Shown here piece by piece: positions 18,725 to 28,704 of a stretch of 64,000 nt of DNA (within the stretch, counting starts at the first letter, position 1; every line of letters begins with the position of its first letter). The notes under the pieces are model-generated. The model made no database searches and had not been told where the DNA came from. It worked only from the letters and a program-made list of their open reading frames with translations. A program made the position numbers and the translations under genes. Location of the stretch: positions 2,232,001-2,296,000 of the forward strand of contig NZ_CP097332.1 of the NCBI RefSeq assembly GCF_023516435.1, read 5' to 3'. The stretch comes from Jatrophihabitans telluris (GTDB taxonomy: Bacteria > Actinomycetota > Actinomycetes > Mycobacteriales > Jatrophihabitantaceae).

Positions 18725-19762
18725 TCAGAAATCAACCGGTGCGGGCAACGGGGCTTCTTCGGTGACCTTCGCGCCGATACCCAGCTTCTCCTTGATCTTC
18801 TTCTCGATCTCGTCAGCGAGGTCAGGGTTGTCCTTGAGGAAGCTGCGGACGTTTTCTTTGCCCTGGCCGAGCTGGTCGCCGTCGTAGGTGTACCAGGCGC
18901 CTGATTTGCGAATGATCGCCTGATCGACGCCGACATCGATAAGGGAACCTTCCCGACTGATACCCGTTCCGTAGACGATGTCGAACTCGGCTTGCTTGAA
19001 CGGCGGCGCGACCTTGTTCTTGACGACCTTCACTCGGGTGCGGTTACCCACAGCGTCGCCGCCGTCCTTGAGAGTTTCGATGCGGCGCACATCGAGGCGC
19101 ACCGAGGCGTAGAACTTCAGGGCCTTTCCACCGGTCGTCGTCTCCGGGGAGCCGAACATGACACCGATCTTCTCGCGTAGCTGGTTGATGAAGATCGCCG
19201 TCGTCCCCGAGTTGCTCAAGGCACCGGTGATCTTGCGCAATGCCTGACTCATCAGCCGGGCCTGCAGACCCACGTGACTGTCACCCATCTCGCCCTCGAT
19301 CTCGGCGCGAGGAACCAGTGCTGCCACCGAGTCGATGACGATGATGTCCAGCGCGCCGGACCTGATCAGCATGTCCGCGATTTCCAGCGCTTGCTCACCG
19401 GTGTCGGGCTGGCTCACGAGCAGAGAATCGGTGTCCACGCCGAGCGCGCGAGCGTATTCCGGGTCGAGGGCGTGCTCGGCATCGATGAAGGCCGCCACCC
19501 CGCCAGCGGCCTGGGCATTCGCGACGGCGTGAAGCGCCACGGTCGTCTTGCCGGAGCTTTCCGGACCGTAGATCTCAACGACACGACCGCGGGGAAGGCC
19601 GCCGATCCCTAGCGCCAGGTCAAGCGCGATGGAGCCGGTCGGGATGACCTCGATCGGGACCGCCGCGTGCTCACCCAGGCGCATCACCGATCCCTTGCCG
19701 AACTGCTTGTCGATCTGGCCTAGCGCTACTTCGAGTGCCTTGTCGCGGTCGAAAGCTGCCAT
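18725..19762 (-). CDS. recA: Recombinase RecA
   Basis: Forms the nucleoprotein filament for homologous pairing and triggers LexA self-cleavage. The 345-residue product is full length, with Walker [10 protein letters not shown] (about 66-74), Walker [13 protein letters not shown], and the loop/signature [20 protein letters not shown]. No intein is present, unlike some mycobacteria. Upstream there are two damage-response elements: a LexA box (19884-19899) and a PafBC-type promoter (19806-19828). It is followed by recX and preceded by the DUF3046 gene. Confidence 0.98.
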   Translation of the reverse strand: MAAFDRDKALEVALGQIDKQFGKGSVMRLGEHAAVPIEVIPTGSIALDLALGIGGLPRGRVVEIYGPESSGKTTVALHAVANAQAAGGVAAFIDAEHALDPEYARALGVDTDSLLVSQPDTGEQALEIADMLIRSGALDIIVIDSVAALVPRAEIEGEMGDSHVGLQARLMSQALRKITGALSNSGTTAIFINQLREKIGVMFGSPETTTGGKALKFYASVRLDVRRIETLKDGGDAVGNRTRVKVVKNKVAPPFKQAEFDIVYGTGISREGSLIDVGVDQAIIRKSGAWYTYDGDQLGQGKENVRSFLKDNPDLADEIEKKIKEKLGIGAKVTEEAPLPAPVDF

Positions 19763-19805
19763 CGTCTGGTACCTCTTTCAGAGTCGTGTTCCTCAGTTGG
19801 CTGCG

Positions 19806-19828
19806 ACGCTAGATCGAGGCTCCGACAG
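19806..19828 (-). promoter_or_regulatory. PafBC-type (RecA-NDp-like) promoter of recA
   Basis: The known mycobacterial motif is TTGTCRGTG-N8-TAnnnT. Here the minus strand reads CTGTCGGAG, then 8 nt, then TAGCGT, matching at 7 of 9 positions in the upstream part and at all three fixed positions of the -10. It would give LexA-independent damage induction. Confidence 0.7.
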
Positions 19829-19883
19829 TTTCGCCGGGTCCGGACAATCTGTGGACGACCGCTCGCGCTGTGGACAACGATAG

Positions 19884-19899
19884 ACGAACGTCTGTTCGA
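19884..19899. promoter_or_regulatory. LexA (SOS) box of recA
   Basis: On the minus strand TCGAACagacGTTCGT, 11 of 12 operator positions, lies about 120 bp upstream of the recA start codon and upstream of the PafBC-type promoter. Confidence 0.85.
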
Positions 19900-19950
19900 T
19901 TGGGAGTGCGACACGCCGGACATCGACACGCACAGAGCGGAGTCTCGGAC

Positions 19951-20142
19951 TCAGCGCAATGACTGGGAGATTTCGAACTCGTCGCAGACCGCACGCCAGA
20001 CGTGCTTGGGCGAATCGCCCCGCTCGAGTGCTTCGGAAACCGTGGCGCCCAGCGCGGAGACCCGGTAGTCGACGGCCACCGATCGGGCATAGACCACCCC
20101 GAATCGGGCCTCCATCCGTTGCCAGAACTCGCTCAATCGCAC
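19951..20142 (-). CDS. DUF3046 family protein
   Basis: A 63-residue protein (MRLSEFWQRMEARFG ... VWRAVCDEFEISQSLR) matching the small actinobacterial DUF3046 family, which is found next to recA in many genomes (Rv2738c in M. tuberculosis). It is helical with no membrane segment; function is unknown. Start GTG 20142 has TAAGGT (minus strand, 20149-20154) exactly 6 nt upstream and no ribosome site, so it is probably leaderless. It precedes recA on the same strand by 188 bp. Confidence 0.88.
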   Translation of the reverse strand: MRLSEFWQRMEARFGVVYARSVAVDYRVSALGATVSEALERGDSPKHVWRAVCDEFEISQSLR

Positions 20143-20220
20143 CGGACCACCTTATCGACTCGCGGTCTCGTTTCCCGGTCTCGACTGGCATCGACGGGGA
20201 AACCGGGAAAGGATGTTCAG

Positions 20221-21003
20221 GTGTCGACCCCAGTCCCGCCGCAGGATTCGCCGACCGCGCACACGATCGGAGCACGGGTCAGACCGCTGGCAACGCCCGC
20301 CCCTGACCCCCTGCGGTGGACCGCGATGGAGTCACTGGCTGGAACCCTGGTTGCTCTGGTACCGCTCACGATGGATCACGCAACGGGCTATCTCGATGCC
20401 GCGAACAGCTCTGACGGGGCCTACGAGGTGTTCGTCCACCTCGGTCTGGGTGCGCCCACGACCCTGGCCGAAGCCCGCCAGCACATTGCCATCGCGCTCG
20501 CGGGCCGGGCGCGCTCGGAGCGGTTTCCCTACGCGCAGCTCGAGCGCGGTTCCGGCCGGTTCATCGGCACAACCAGCCTGTATGAGGTCAGTCCGGCGAC
20601 GCGCAGCCTTGCGATCGGACACACCTGGCTCGGTCGGGCCTGGTGGCGGAGCGGGCACAACACCGACTCCAAGCTCACAATCCTGCGGCACGCCTTCGAC
20701 ATCCTCGGCGCCGTCCGGGTCGTGTGGCACACCGACATTCTGAACGAGCGGTCCCAGGCGGCGATCGAACGACTGGGGGCGAGCAGGGAAGGCGTCCTGC
20801 GTAAGCACCGCATCCGACCCGACGGCACCTGGCGGGACACCGTCCAGTACGCCATGACCGACGAGGACTGGCCCGGCGCCGGCGCGGCACTGGCCGCCCG
20901 CCTGAGCCCACGTGCGCCCCGGGCCGCCGAGGAAACCAGCACACCAGGCGCCTTGCCAGGTGACTGCGCTGATGACTCGGCCGCCGGCGTAGCGACTGAC
21001 TGA
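20221..21003 (+). CDS. GNAT-family N-acetyltransferase (RimJ/RimL type)
   Basis: A 260-residue protein with an acetyltransferase domain (about 38-220). LVALVPLTMDHATGYLDAAN opens it, GSGRFIGTTSLYEVSP and GHTWLGRAWWRSGHNTDSK form the acetyl-CoA region, and ERSQAAIERLGASREGVLRK closes it. Such enzymes acetylate protein N-termini or small amines; the substrate is unknown. GTG 20221 follows an AAAGGA ribosome site; ATG 20326 is an alternative start at the domain edge. It is divergent from the DUF3046 gene. Confidence 0.85.
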   Translation: MSTPVPPQDSPTAHTIGARVRPLATPAPDPLRWTAMESLAGTLVALVPLTMDHATGYLDAANSSDGAYEVFVHLGLGAPTTLAEARQHIAIALAGRARSERFPYAQLERGSGRFIGTTSLYEVSPATRSLAIGHTWLGRAWWRSGHNTDSKLTILRHAFDILGAVRVVWHTDILNERSQAAIERLGASREGVLRKHRIRPDGTWRDTVQYAMTDEDWPGAGAALAARLSPRAPRAAEETSTPGALPGDCADDSAAGVATD

Positions 21004-21105
21004 TCCCCCGCGCTGGGCACCGGAGGCCAGCACCGTGCCGAGCGGCATCAGCCCGCAGGCCACCGCCCGCCGTAGGACTGGCGAGCCCGAACAAGGCCGG
21101 ACGGG

Positions 21106-21128
21106 TTGTCGTACCCGCGCGGCACACT
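21106..21128 (+). promoter_or_regulatory. Candidate PafBC-type leaderless promoter of lhr
   Basis: TTGTCG, an 11-nt spacer and CACACT stand in the same geometry as the recA and clgR damage promoters (TTGTCR-N11-TAnnnT). CACACT ends exactly 6 nt before the lhr ATG, so transcription would begin at the start codon. The -10 hexamer is imperfect. Confidence 0.5.
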
Positions 21129-21134
21129 GTAGCC

Positions 21135-24100
21135 ATGGCCACCATCCCTTCGACGCTGTTCACGCCCGCCACCCGGGCGTGGTTCGAGGGTGCCTTCGCT
21201 GAGCCGACGCCTGCGCAGCTCGGGGCGTGGGAGTCCATCGCGGCCGGCCGCCACACGCTCGTGGTGGCTCCGACCGGCTCGGGCAAGACCCTGGCCGCAT
21301 TTCTCTCGGCGGTGGACCGGCTCACCGCCCTTCCCGCTCCAGACGATCCGGCGCAGCGATGCCGTGTCCTGTACGTCAGCCCTTTGAAGGCACTCGCCGC
21401 CGACGTCGAGCGCAATCTGCGCTCACCCTTGGTGGGAATCTCGCAGGCCGCTCGGCGCCTGGGTCAAGCCGAACCCGACGTGCGCGTGGCGACGCGCTCG
21501 GGTGACACCTCCCCCGAAGACCGCCGCGCCTTTGCCCGGCACGGCGCGGACATCCTGATCACCACGCCCGAATCGTTGTTCCTGCTGCTCACTTCGGCGG
21601 CACGTAAGGCACTGAGCGGCGTCGAGACGGTCATCATCGACGAAGTCCACGCCGTCGCAGCGACCAAGCGCGGCTCGCACCTCGCCCTGAGCCTGGAGCG
21701 CCTCGACGAATTGCTCGAACGGCCTGCTCAGCGGATCGGCTTGTCCGCGACGGTGCGTCCGATCGAGGAGGTCGCCAACTTCCTTGCCGGCGGACGTCCG
21801 GTCAATATCGTTCAACCTCCCTCCGACAAGCGCCTCGAGCTGTCCGTGGTCGTGCCGGTCGAGGACCTCAGCACCCTCGGCGGTGGTGAACCCGAACCCG
21901 GCGTCGACCCCCGCACTCAGTCCTCCATCTGGCCTCACGTCGAGAGCCGGGTGCTGGACCTCATCGACAGTCACAACTCGACCATCGTGTTCGCGAACTC
22001 CAGGCGGCTGGCCGAGCGGCTGACCTCCCAGCTCAACGACCTGGCAGCGGAGCGTGACCCCGACCGCGGCGCGGTCGCCCGCGCCCACCACGGATCGGTC
22101 TCACGCGAACAGCGCCAGATCGTCGAAGAAGATCTCAAGGCCGGCCGCCTGCCTGCTGTCGTCGCTACGTCTTCGCTCGAGCTGGGCATAGACATGGGCG
22201 CCGTCGATCTCGTGATCCAGGTCGAGTCCCCGCCGTCAGTGGCCGCCGGCACGCAACGGCTCGGCCGCGCCGGTCACCAGGTCGGGGCCGCTTCCGAAGG
22301 CGTGATCTTTCCGAAGTATCGCGGAGACCTTGTGGAGTCGGCGGTCGTCGCGGAGCGTATTCGCGCCGGGCAGATCGAGAGCATGCGGTACCCCCGCAAT
22401 CCACTGGACGTGCTGGCTCAGCACATCGTGTCCATGGTCGCGATGGACGAGCTGAGCGTCGACGATGTCGAGCGGGTCGTGCGCCGAAGCGCACCGTTCG
22501 CGTCGTTGCCGCACTCCGCCCTGGAGGCCGTCCTGGACATGCTCGCGGGGCGTTATCCGTCTGATGCGTTCGCCGAGCTGCGCCCGCGACTGGTCTGGGA
22601 CCGGCTGACCGGTGAGCTGACCCCGCGCGGCGGTGCCCAGCGGCTGGCGGTGACCTCCGGCGGAACGATCCCGGACCGCGGCATGTTTGCCGTTTTCCTG
22701 GCCGGGTCCGACGGCGCGGGTCGCCGGGTGGGTGAGCTGGACGAGGAGATGGTCTACGAGTCCAGGGTGGGTGAAGTTTTCCTGCTGGGCTCGTCCTCCT
22801 GGCGGATCGAGGACATCACCCACGATCGGGTGCTGGTCACGCCAGCCCCCGGTCAGCTGGGCAAGATGCCGTTCTGGAAAGGCGACTCCATCGGCCGGCC
22901 GGCGGAGCTGGGCCGCGCGCTGGGCGCGTTCGTGCGCGAGCTGGACACCGCGCCGGTCGAGCAGGCCAAGGCGAGGGCGCAGGCAGCGGGCTTGGACGAG
23001 TGGGCGGCCTCGAACCTGCTCGGCTACCTGGCCGACCAGCGAGCGGCGACGCGCCAGTTACCAACCGACCGAACGATTGTCGTCGAGCGCTTCCGCGACG
23101 AACTCGGCGACTGGCGTCTGGTGATCCACTCCCCGTTCGGTGCTCCGGTCAACGCGCCCTGGGCGTTGGCGATATCGACCGGCCTGCGTGAGCGTTTCGG
23201 GCTCGACGTCCAGTCGATGCATTCCGACGACGGGATCGTGCTGCGGCTGGCGGACACGACCGCAGAACCCCCAGGGAGCGACCTCGTCGTCTTCGATCCC
23301 GAGGACATCGAGGCGATCGTCACCGGCGAGGTGACCAACTCGGCGTTGTTCGCCTCACGCTTCCGCGAGTGCGCCGCCCGGTCGTTGTTGCTGCCCAAGC
23401 GCGATCCGCGCCGTCGCTCACCACTGTGGCAGCAGCGACAACGAGCGCATGCACTCATGGAGGTGGCCAAGAATTTCGGGCAGTTCCCGGTCGTGCTCGA
23501 AGCCATGCGTGAGTGCCTGCAGGATGTGTATGACCTGCCCGGACTGGTGGAGTTGATGCGCCAGCTCCAACGACGCCAGATCAAGCTGGTTGAGGTCGAG
23601 ACATCGACACCGTCGCCCTTCGCCCAGTCTCTGCTGTTCGGTTACGTAGGCATGTTCATCTACGACGCAGACGTGCCGTTGGCCGAACGACGGGCCCAGG
23701 CGCTCACGCTCGACACCTCGCTGCTGGCCGAGCTCATGGGCTCGCCCGACCTCCGTGACCTGCTCGATGAGAAGGCAATCGCCGAGTCCGTCCGCGATGC
23801 GCAACGCCTGAGCGAGAGCAGGCGGGTCTCCGGTCCTGACGCGACCTCTGACCTGCTCCGAGAGGTCGGGGATCTGACGACCGCCGAAGCGGAACAGCGC
23901 GGAGCTACCCGGACCGACCTGGACACGCTCCGAACCACCCGTCGGGCCATCGAGCTCCGCATCGGCGGCGAGCAACGGTGGCTGGCGATCGAGGACGCAG
24001 GCCGTGTTCGCGACGCTCTCGGAGCCGCGCTCCCGGTCGGTGTCCCCGAGACGTTCACCGAACTGGTCGCCGACCCTTTGGGCGACCTGCTCACGCGCTT

Positions 24101-25673
24101 CGCCCGCACCAACGGACCGTTCACGGTCGACGCTCCCGCTACCCGCCTGGGCTTGGGAACCGCGGTCGTCGCAGCCCACTTGGAACGGCTGGTAGCCAGC
24201 GGTCAGGTGGTCGCCGGTGAGTTCACCGGCGAGGCGCGCGCCCGCCAGTACTGCGGGACGACGATGCTGCGCACCATCCGTCGCAAATCGCTGGCCGCCC
24301 TGCGCCGCGAGGTGGAGCCGGTGCCCCAGTCCGTACTCGCCCAGTTCCTGCCTGAGTGGCAAGGCGTCGGCGGCGCGCGCCGTTCGAGGGGGATCGACGG
24401 GCTGGCCCGCGTCATCGAGCAGCTCGCGGGCGTGCCGATTCCCGCTTCGGCCCTCGAGTCCCTGGTGCTGCCCGCCCGAGTCTCGGACTACTCCCCGGCG
24501 ATGCTGGACGAATTGACCAGTGCCGGTGAGGTGATCTGGGCCGGCCACGGATCACTCGGCAAGAACGACGGGTGGATCTCGCTCTTGCCCGCAGAGGTGG
24601 CACCCCTGCTTCTGGAGCCGGCCGACGACGCTGGATTCACCCCACAACACAAGGCCCTTCTTCAACTGCTGGATCACGGTCAGGCGTTGTTCATCCGCTC
24701 ACTGAGCGAGCAGTTCGCGGGCTCCAGCGAGCTGACCGAGGCCACGACCAACCGGTCGATCGGGGCGAACGAGCTGAGCCAGCTCCTGTGGGACCTGATC
24801 TGGTCCGGCGCCGTCACCAATGACACCCTCGCCCCGGTGCGGGCGCGGCTGGCCACCGGCAGGACCTCGCACAGCCGTCGGGCAACCGCTCCCCGAGCGC
24901 GTTACGGCCGCTACTCGCGCGCCGCAATCGCAGCGGTGAACAGAGCGACCGAACAGGCTCACTCGCCCGCCGGCGCGGCCATGCCCGGCCGCTGGTCTCA
25001 ACTGCCGGTGCCGGCAACGGAAGAAACGGCGCGCGTCCTGCTCCGCACCGAGGTTCTCCTGGACCGGTATGGCCTCCTGCTGCGTGGCGAGGTGGCGGCC
25101 GAGTCGGTTCCGGGCGGCTTCTCCGCGGTCTACCCCGTCCTGCGCCAGGCCGAGGAGACTGGGCGCTACCGGCGCGGTTACTTTGTGGAGGGCATGGGCG
25201 GGGCTCAGTTCGGCGTCTCCGGTGCGGTCGATCGCCTGCGTGAGATCTCTGCTCGTGCGGGCCAGGCGACGGCTCCTGGAAACGAATGCCTCGTGCTCGC
25301 GGCTACCGACCCAGCCAACCCCTATGGGGCTGCGCTCGAATGGCCCGTACGGGTTGTTGCGGCTGACGACGAGGCCGAGCAGCGTCGCGGCCATCAACCT
25401 GGTCGAAAGGCCGGCGCCCTCGTGGCCCTGATCGACGGGCACTGCGTCCTTTACGTCGAACGGGGCGGCCGCACCATCCTGTCGTTCACCGAGGACGAAG
25501 CCATGCTGAAGGTGGCAGCGACCGCGCTCGCCGACAGCGTCCGGACGGGTGCCCTCGGCCGTCTGCACGTCGAGAAGGCGGACGGTGAGCGGATCGCGAC
25601 CTCGCCGCTCGGTCGCGCGCTCGAGTCGGCAGGATTCCGACCGTCCCCTCGTGGCCTGCAATTGAGAGGCTGA
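21135..25673 (+). CDS. lhr: ATP-dependent helicase Lhr
   Basis: Large superfamily-2 3'-5' helicase linked to DNA repair. The 1512-residue product has motif I APTGSGKTLAAF (about 45-56), a DEVH box (IIDEVHAV), motif III GLSATVRP, motif IV region IVFANSRRLAERL and motif VI QRLGRAGHQVGA, followed by the winged-helix/beta-barrel core and the long C-terminal region typical of full-length Lhr. It ends 3 bp before the Nei-type glycosylase gene, so the two are co-transcribed, a repair pairing also seen in other actinobacteria. No ribosome site precedes the ATG; a leaderless, damage-type promoter is proposed. Confidence 0.96.
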   Translation: MATIPSTLFTPATRAWFEGAFAEPTPAQLGAWESIAAGRHTLVVAPTGSGKTLAAFLSAVDRLTALPAPDDPAQRCRVLYVSPLKALAADVERNLRSPLVGISQAARRLGQAEPDVRVATRSGDTSPEDRRAFARHGADILITTPESLFLLLTSAARKALSGVETVIIDEVHAVAATKRGSHLALSLERLDELLERPAQRIGLSATVRPIEEVANFLAGGRPVNIVQPPSDKRLELSVVVPVEDLSTLGGGEPEPGVDPRTQSSIWPHVESRVLDLIDSHNSTIVFANSRRLAERLTSQLNDLAAERDPDRGAVARAHHGSVSREQRQIVEEDLKAGRLPAVVATSSLELGIDMGAVDLVIQVESPPSVAAGTQRLGRAGHQVGAASEGVIFPKYRGDLVESAVVAERIRAGQIESMRYPRNPLDVLAQHIVSMVAMDELSVDDVERVVRRSAPFASLPHSALEAVLDMLAGRYPSDAFAELRPRLVWDRLTGELTPRGGAQRLAVTSGGTIPDRGMFAVFLAGSDGAGRRVGELDEEMVYESRVGEVFLLGSSSWRIEDITHDRVLVTPAPGQLGKMPFWKGDSIGRPAELGRALGAFVRELDTAPVEQAKARAQAAGLDEWAASNLLGYLADQRAATRQLPTDRTIVVERFRDELGDWRLVIHSPFGAPVNAPWALAISTGLRERFGLDVQSMHSDDGIVLRLADTTAEPPGSDLVVFDPEDIEAIVTGEVTNSALFASRFRECAARSLLLPKRDPRRRSPLWQQRQRAHALMEVAKNFGQFPVVLEAMRECLQDVYDLPGLVELMRQLQRRQIKLVEVETSTPSPFAQSLLFGYVGMFIYDADVPLAERRAQALTLDTSLLAELMGSPDLRDLLDEKAIAESVRDAQRLSESRRVSGPDATSDLLREVGDLTTAEAEQRGATRTDLDTLRTTRRAIELRIGGEQRWLAIEDAGRVRDALGAALPVGVPETFTELVADPLGDLLTRFARTNGPFTVDAPATRLGLGTAVVAAHLERLVASGQVVAGEFTGEARARQYCGTTMLRTIRRKSLAALRREVEPVPQSVLAQFLPEWQGVGGARRSRGIDGLARVIEQLAGVPIPASALESLVLPARVSDYSPAMLDELTSAGEVIWAGHGSLGKNDGWISLLPAEVAPLLLEPADDAGFTPQHKALLQLLDHGQALFIRSLSEQFAGSSELTEATTNRSIGANELSQLLWDLIWSGAVTNDTLAPVRARLATGRTSHSRRATAPRARYGRYSRAAIAAVNRATEQAHSPAGAAMPGRWSQLPVPATEETARVLLRTEVLLDRYGLLLRGEVAAESVPGGFSAVYPVLRQAEETGRYRRGYFVEGMGGAQFGVSGAVDRLREISARAGQATAPGNECLVLAATDPANPYGAALEWPVRVVAADDEAEQRRGHQPGRKAGALVALIDGHCVLYVERGGRTILSFTEDEAMLKVAATALADSVRTGALGRLHVEKADGERIATSPLGRALESAGFRPSPRGLQLRG

Positions 25674-25676
25674 GCC

Positions 25677-26474
25677 GTGCCCGAAGGAGACACGGTCTTC
25701 ATCACCGCAGCCCGACTGTCGCAGGCTCTCAGCGGCCGCACGGTGACGACCTTCGACCTTCGGGTGCCCCAACTCGCGCTGGCCGATCGGCGAGGGGAGC
25801 AGGTGAGCGAGGTCGTGTCCGTTGGTAAGCACCTGCTGATGCGCTTCTCCGGCGGTACGAGCTTGCACAGCCATCTCAGGATGGACGGCGCCTGGCGCGT
25901 GGGCAACGCGGGAGCCAAGGCGCGAGCCCGCTCCTTCGAGATCCGGGCGCTCGTCGGTAACGACCGTTTCCTGGCCACCGGCAGCAACGTGCATGATCTC
26001 GCGCTCGTACCGACAGCTGAGGAGCAAACGGTGGTCGGGCACCTGGGTCCCGACCTACTGTCCCCGAATTTCGACCTCGAAGAGGCCATCCGGCGTGCCT
26101 TGCTCGAACCCAGCCGCCCAGTCGGAGAGGTGCTGCTCGATCAACGCGTCGTGGCCGGAATCGGCAACGTCTACAAGTGCGAACTGCTGTTCCTGCACCG
26201 ATTGAACCCGTGGCAGGCTATCGAGACTGTTCCCGACGTGCCAGCGGTGCTGAACGACGCGGTGCGCCTGCTCAGAGCGAACTGCGGCAGCTTCCACCGC
26301 AACACCACGGGCTGGCCCCAGCCCGGACAGCAGTATTACGTCTACGGGCGTGCCGGCCGCGGTTGCCGGCGCTGCCGAACCGCAATCCGGCAGGCGGAGC
26401 AAGGCCCCGACGCGATGGAACGAGTCCTCTACTTCTGTCCGCAGTGCCAGGGCGTGCAACCCCAGGGCGGCTGA
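25677..26474 (+). CDS. nei: Nei-type DNA glycosylase/AP lyase
   Basis: Endonuclease VIII-like base-excision enzyme for oxidised pyrimidines. Translation from GTG 25677 gives the catalytic N-terminus PEGDTV (Pro as nucleophile after Met removal, then Glu). The helix-two-turn-helix region ERVVAGIGNVYKCELL-like (DQRVVAGIGNVYKCELLFL) is present. The C-terminal zinc finger is complete: CRRC near residue 230 and CPQC near 258. It is 265 residues long and starts 3 bp after lhr, thus in the same operon. Confidence 0.93.
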   Translation: MPEGDTVFITAARLSQALSGRTVTTFDLRVPQLALADRRGEQVSEVVSVGKHLLMRFSGGTSLHSHLRMDGAWRVGNAGAKARARSFEIRALVGNDRFLATGSNVHDLALVPTAEEQTVVGHLGPDLLSPNFDLEEAIRRALLEPSRPVGEVLLDQRVVAGIGNVYKCELLFLHRLNPWQAIETVPDVPAVLNDAVRLLRANCGSFHRNTTGWPQPGQQYYVYGRAGRGCRRCRTAIRQAEQGPDAMERVLYFCPQCQGVQPQGG

Positions 26475-26525
26475 TTCCGCTCTCTGGTCCGAGCGCCGGT
26501 CGCCCAGGCGCAACCGCGCGCACGA

Positions 26526-27377
26526 TTACTCAGCAGGGTCAGCCTTGCGCAGCGACGGCGTGGCCTGCTCGACCGGCGAGTCGGCGCCGGGTCCCTTGCC
26601 AAGTGCGGGATTCTGATCGGTCTCCAACGTCGCCGCTGGTCCGCCGCCGGGCTTGTCGGCCGACAGCGACGCGCGAATCTCCTCCAGTCGCGCCTGGGCG
26701 GCCATGCTCGTCGTCGCCTTTCTCACCTCGAGCATGCGGCCCTGGACCGAGGACGACGCCAGCTCGGCCTGTCCGAGCGCCGTGGTGTAGCGCCGTTCGA
26801 TCTTCTCGCGCACCTCCTCCAGCGACGGGGTGTTGCGAGGCGCGGACAGCTCGCTCATCTGGTTCAGGGAGGCAGACACCTGCTCTTGCATCTTTGCCTG
26901 CTCGAGCTGGCTGAGCAGTTTGGTGCGCTCGGTGAGCTTCTCCTGAAGAAGCAGCCCGTTGTCCTGCACGGCCTGGCGCGCCTGCTCGGCCGCACCGATC
27001 GACTGATCGTGCAGCTGCTTGAGATCGGCGGCGCTCTGCTCAGCCGTAACCAGCTGATTGGCCAGGATCTGCGCCGTCTGCTCGAACTCACCGGCCCGGC
27101 CTTCGTCGCCCTCGCCTCGGGCCTTGTCCGCCAGCACGAGGGCCTGACGTGCTTCGGCCTGAAGCTTCTCGATCTGGCTGAGCTGACGATCGAGTTTGAT
27201 CTCCAGCTGCCGCTGGTTGCCGATCACGCTGGCGGCCTGGCGGGTCAGCGCCTCGTGCTGCCGCTGCGCCTCCTCGATGGCCTGCTGAATCTGGATCTTC
27301 GGATCGGCCTTTTCATCGACCTTCGCGCTGAACCAGGCCGAGACGTAGTGCCACGCCTTGACGAAACCGTTAGCCAT
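26526..27377 (-). CDS. pspA: PspA/IM30 family envelope-stress protein
   Basis: A 283-residue peripheral membrane protein that oligomerises on stressed inner membranes. It begins [20 protein letters not shown], followed by a long coiled coil (about 25-210; [35 protein letters not shown]), then a Gly/Pro-rich tail. ATG 27377 is chosen from family alignment and a GGAG site. In mycobacteria the homologue (Rv2744c) lies directly downstream of clgR and is controlled by it. Here a tetR gene lies between clgR and pspA, all on the same strand. Confidence 0.92.
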   Translation of the reverse strand: MANGFVKAWHYVSAWFSAKVDEKADPKIQIQQAIEEAQRQHEALTRQAASVIGNQRQLEIKLDRQLSQIEKLQAEARQALVLADKARGEGDEGRAGEFEQTAQILANQLVTAEQSAADLKQLHDQSIGAAEQARQAVQDNGLLLQEKLTERTKLLSQLEQAKMQEQVSASLNQMSELSAPRNTPSLEEVREKIERRYTTALGQAELASSSVQGRMLEVRKATTSMAAQARLEEIRASLSADKPGGGPAATLETDQNPALGKGPGADSPVEQATPSLRKADPAE

Positions 27378-27479
27378 TTCGCTCCAGGACCTTTCGCTGC
27401 CGATCGATACGTGTGAGCGTCCCGCCGAGGCGCCGCTCACATCCAGTCTGCCGCATGTACCGCCTCGGGCGGAGGGCGA

Positions 27480-28121
27480 TTACGCCGTCACCGGGGGAAG
27501 GCCCGCGACGAGAATGCTGACGTCCGACCGAATGTCCTCAAGATCGGCCGGCCCGGTTATGAACGAGGCCAGCCAGCGCAGCACTGTCGGCGCTCCCCGG
27601 CGTCCAGCCCGGTTGAGCACGGCCGCCACCGCCTCGGCCGCCTGGCGCCACCCGGGCGAGCGGACGTCCACCCGAGCGAACACCGCCAGCAAGGCCGTGT
27701 CCTCACCGCCGAGGGCCTCCAGCATGGGGTGCTCGGAAATCGCCAGAGCAGCCTGGAGCAGCGCGTCGGTCAGTTCGAGATGACCGACCTGCCGGATGAG
27801 CTGGTCGACCTCGACGAGCAACAGCGCGGCCAGCACGTCATCCCGGGTCCGGAAGTGGTTGTACAGCGTCGCCTTGGCCACCCCGGCCGCAGCTGCGATC
27901 TGCGTCATCGAGATCTGGGTTCCGCTCACGCTCACCGCACGCCCGGCCCCGGCCAGGATCGCGCCCCGCGTTCGGGCCATCGGACTGCTCATCCGCGCCG
28001 GCGGTGAGCCCAGGGGTACTGGGGCCTCGTCGACGGGGTCAGGTCGGACGGGCAAGCCCGTGGTCGGGGTCAACAGGATCTCGACCAGGGGATCGTGCCG
28101 GTGTGATCTCGCTGCTGCCAT
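27480..28121 (-). CDS. TetR-family transcriptional regulator
   Basis: A 213-residue regulator with a Pro-rich N-terminal extension (about 45 residues), a TetR helix-turn-helix (MTQIAAAAGVAKATLYNHFRTRDDVLAALL, about 72-101) and a helical ligand domain. The recognition helix core AKATLYNHF is canonical. ATG 28121 is supported by TACGGT (minus strand, 28128-28133) exactly 6 nt upstream, which suggests a leaderless transcript, so the long N-terminus is probably real. Ligand and targets are unknown; pspA just downstream is a possible target. Confidence 0.9.
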   Translation of the reverse strand: MAAARSHRHDPLVEILLTPTTGLPVRPDPVDEAPVPLGSPPARMSSPMARTRGAILAGAGRAVSVSGTQISMTQIAAAAGVAKATLYNHFRTRDDVLAALLLVEVDQLIRQVGHLELTDALLQAALAISEHPMLEALGGEDTALLAVFARVDVRSPGWRQAAEAVAAVLNRAGRRGAPTVLRWLASFITGPADLEDIRSDVSILVAGLPPVTA

Positions 28122-28239
28122 GATTCGACCGTAGGCGCAGGGTCAGCAGCCTCGGCTCACCTTGGATGCCGACACGCCCATAGTCTCAGGCTCGGCTTGA
28201 GCCTCATGGGCGTCGAATCGCCCGCACCGGTGCACTGGT

Positions 28240-28593
28240 TCAGGCGGCGACGTTCTTCGGAACCGATCGCATCTGCGGGCCGTCCTCGCGATGCGGCGCC
28301 GGCGTGAGCATCGGCCCGTGCCCGGCTTTGGCCATGACCATGGTGCGTTCGGCCATCCGCTCTTGCCGGCGGAGCTGGTCAGAAACGGTCAGGAAGATCT
28401 CGGACAACGGAACGTCGAGCGCCTCGCAGATAGCCGCGAGCAGTTCGGAGGACGGTTCCTTGTGCCCGCGTTCGATCTCGGACAGGTAGCCCAGGCTTAC
28501 CCGGGCTGCGGCGGAGACCTCTCGTAGAGTGCGACGCTGACGCAGGCGCACTGCACGCAGGGTCTCGCCGACAACGTGCCGCAGAACGGCCAT
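28240..28593 (-). CDS. clgR: ClgR-type XRE-family regulator
   Basis: A 117-residue activator of Clp protease and stress genes. The helix-turn-helix (about 20-60) reads RTLREVSAAARVSLGYLSEI followed by ERGHKEPSSELLAAICEAL, the highly conserved ClgR recognition region. The C-terminal half is short and charged, and the Ala-Ala end (VAA) fits a Clp-degraded protein. Its place next to pgsA and near pspA matches Rv2745c. A perfect ClgR box and a PafBC-type promoter lie upstream, so autoregulation and DNA-damage induction are both likely. Confidence 0.92.
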   Translation of the reverse strand: MAVLRHVVGETLRAVRLRQRRTLREVSAAARVSLGYLSEIERGHKEPSSELLAAICEALDVPLSEIFLTVSDQLRRQERMAERTMVMAKAGHGPMLTPAPHREDGPQMRSVPKNVAA

Positions 28594-28663
28594 TTGCGAT
28601 ACCCCTCTCGTTCGCTGGCGCTGTCAGCATCGTGAATGCAACATCACCACAGGTGTACATCAA

Positions 28664-28686
28664 ACCCTAGTCCGGCGACTGACAAC
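28664..28686 (-). promoter_or_regulatory. PafBC-type promoter of clgR
   Basis: On the minus strand TTGTCA, an 11-nt spacer and TAGGGT match the TTGTCR-N11-TAnnnT framework of the mycobacterial LexA-independent damage promoter. The GTG that usually follows TTGTCR is AGT here. The predicted leader is about 64 nt. Confidence 0.6.
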
Positions 28687-28704
28687 TTCGCCGCCAAGCG
28701 CTCG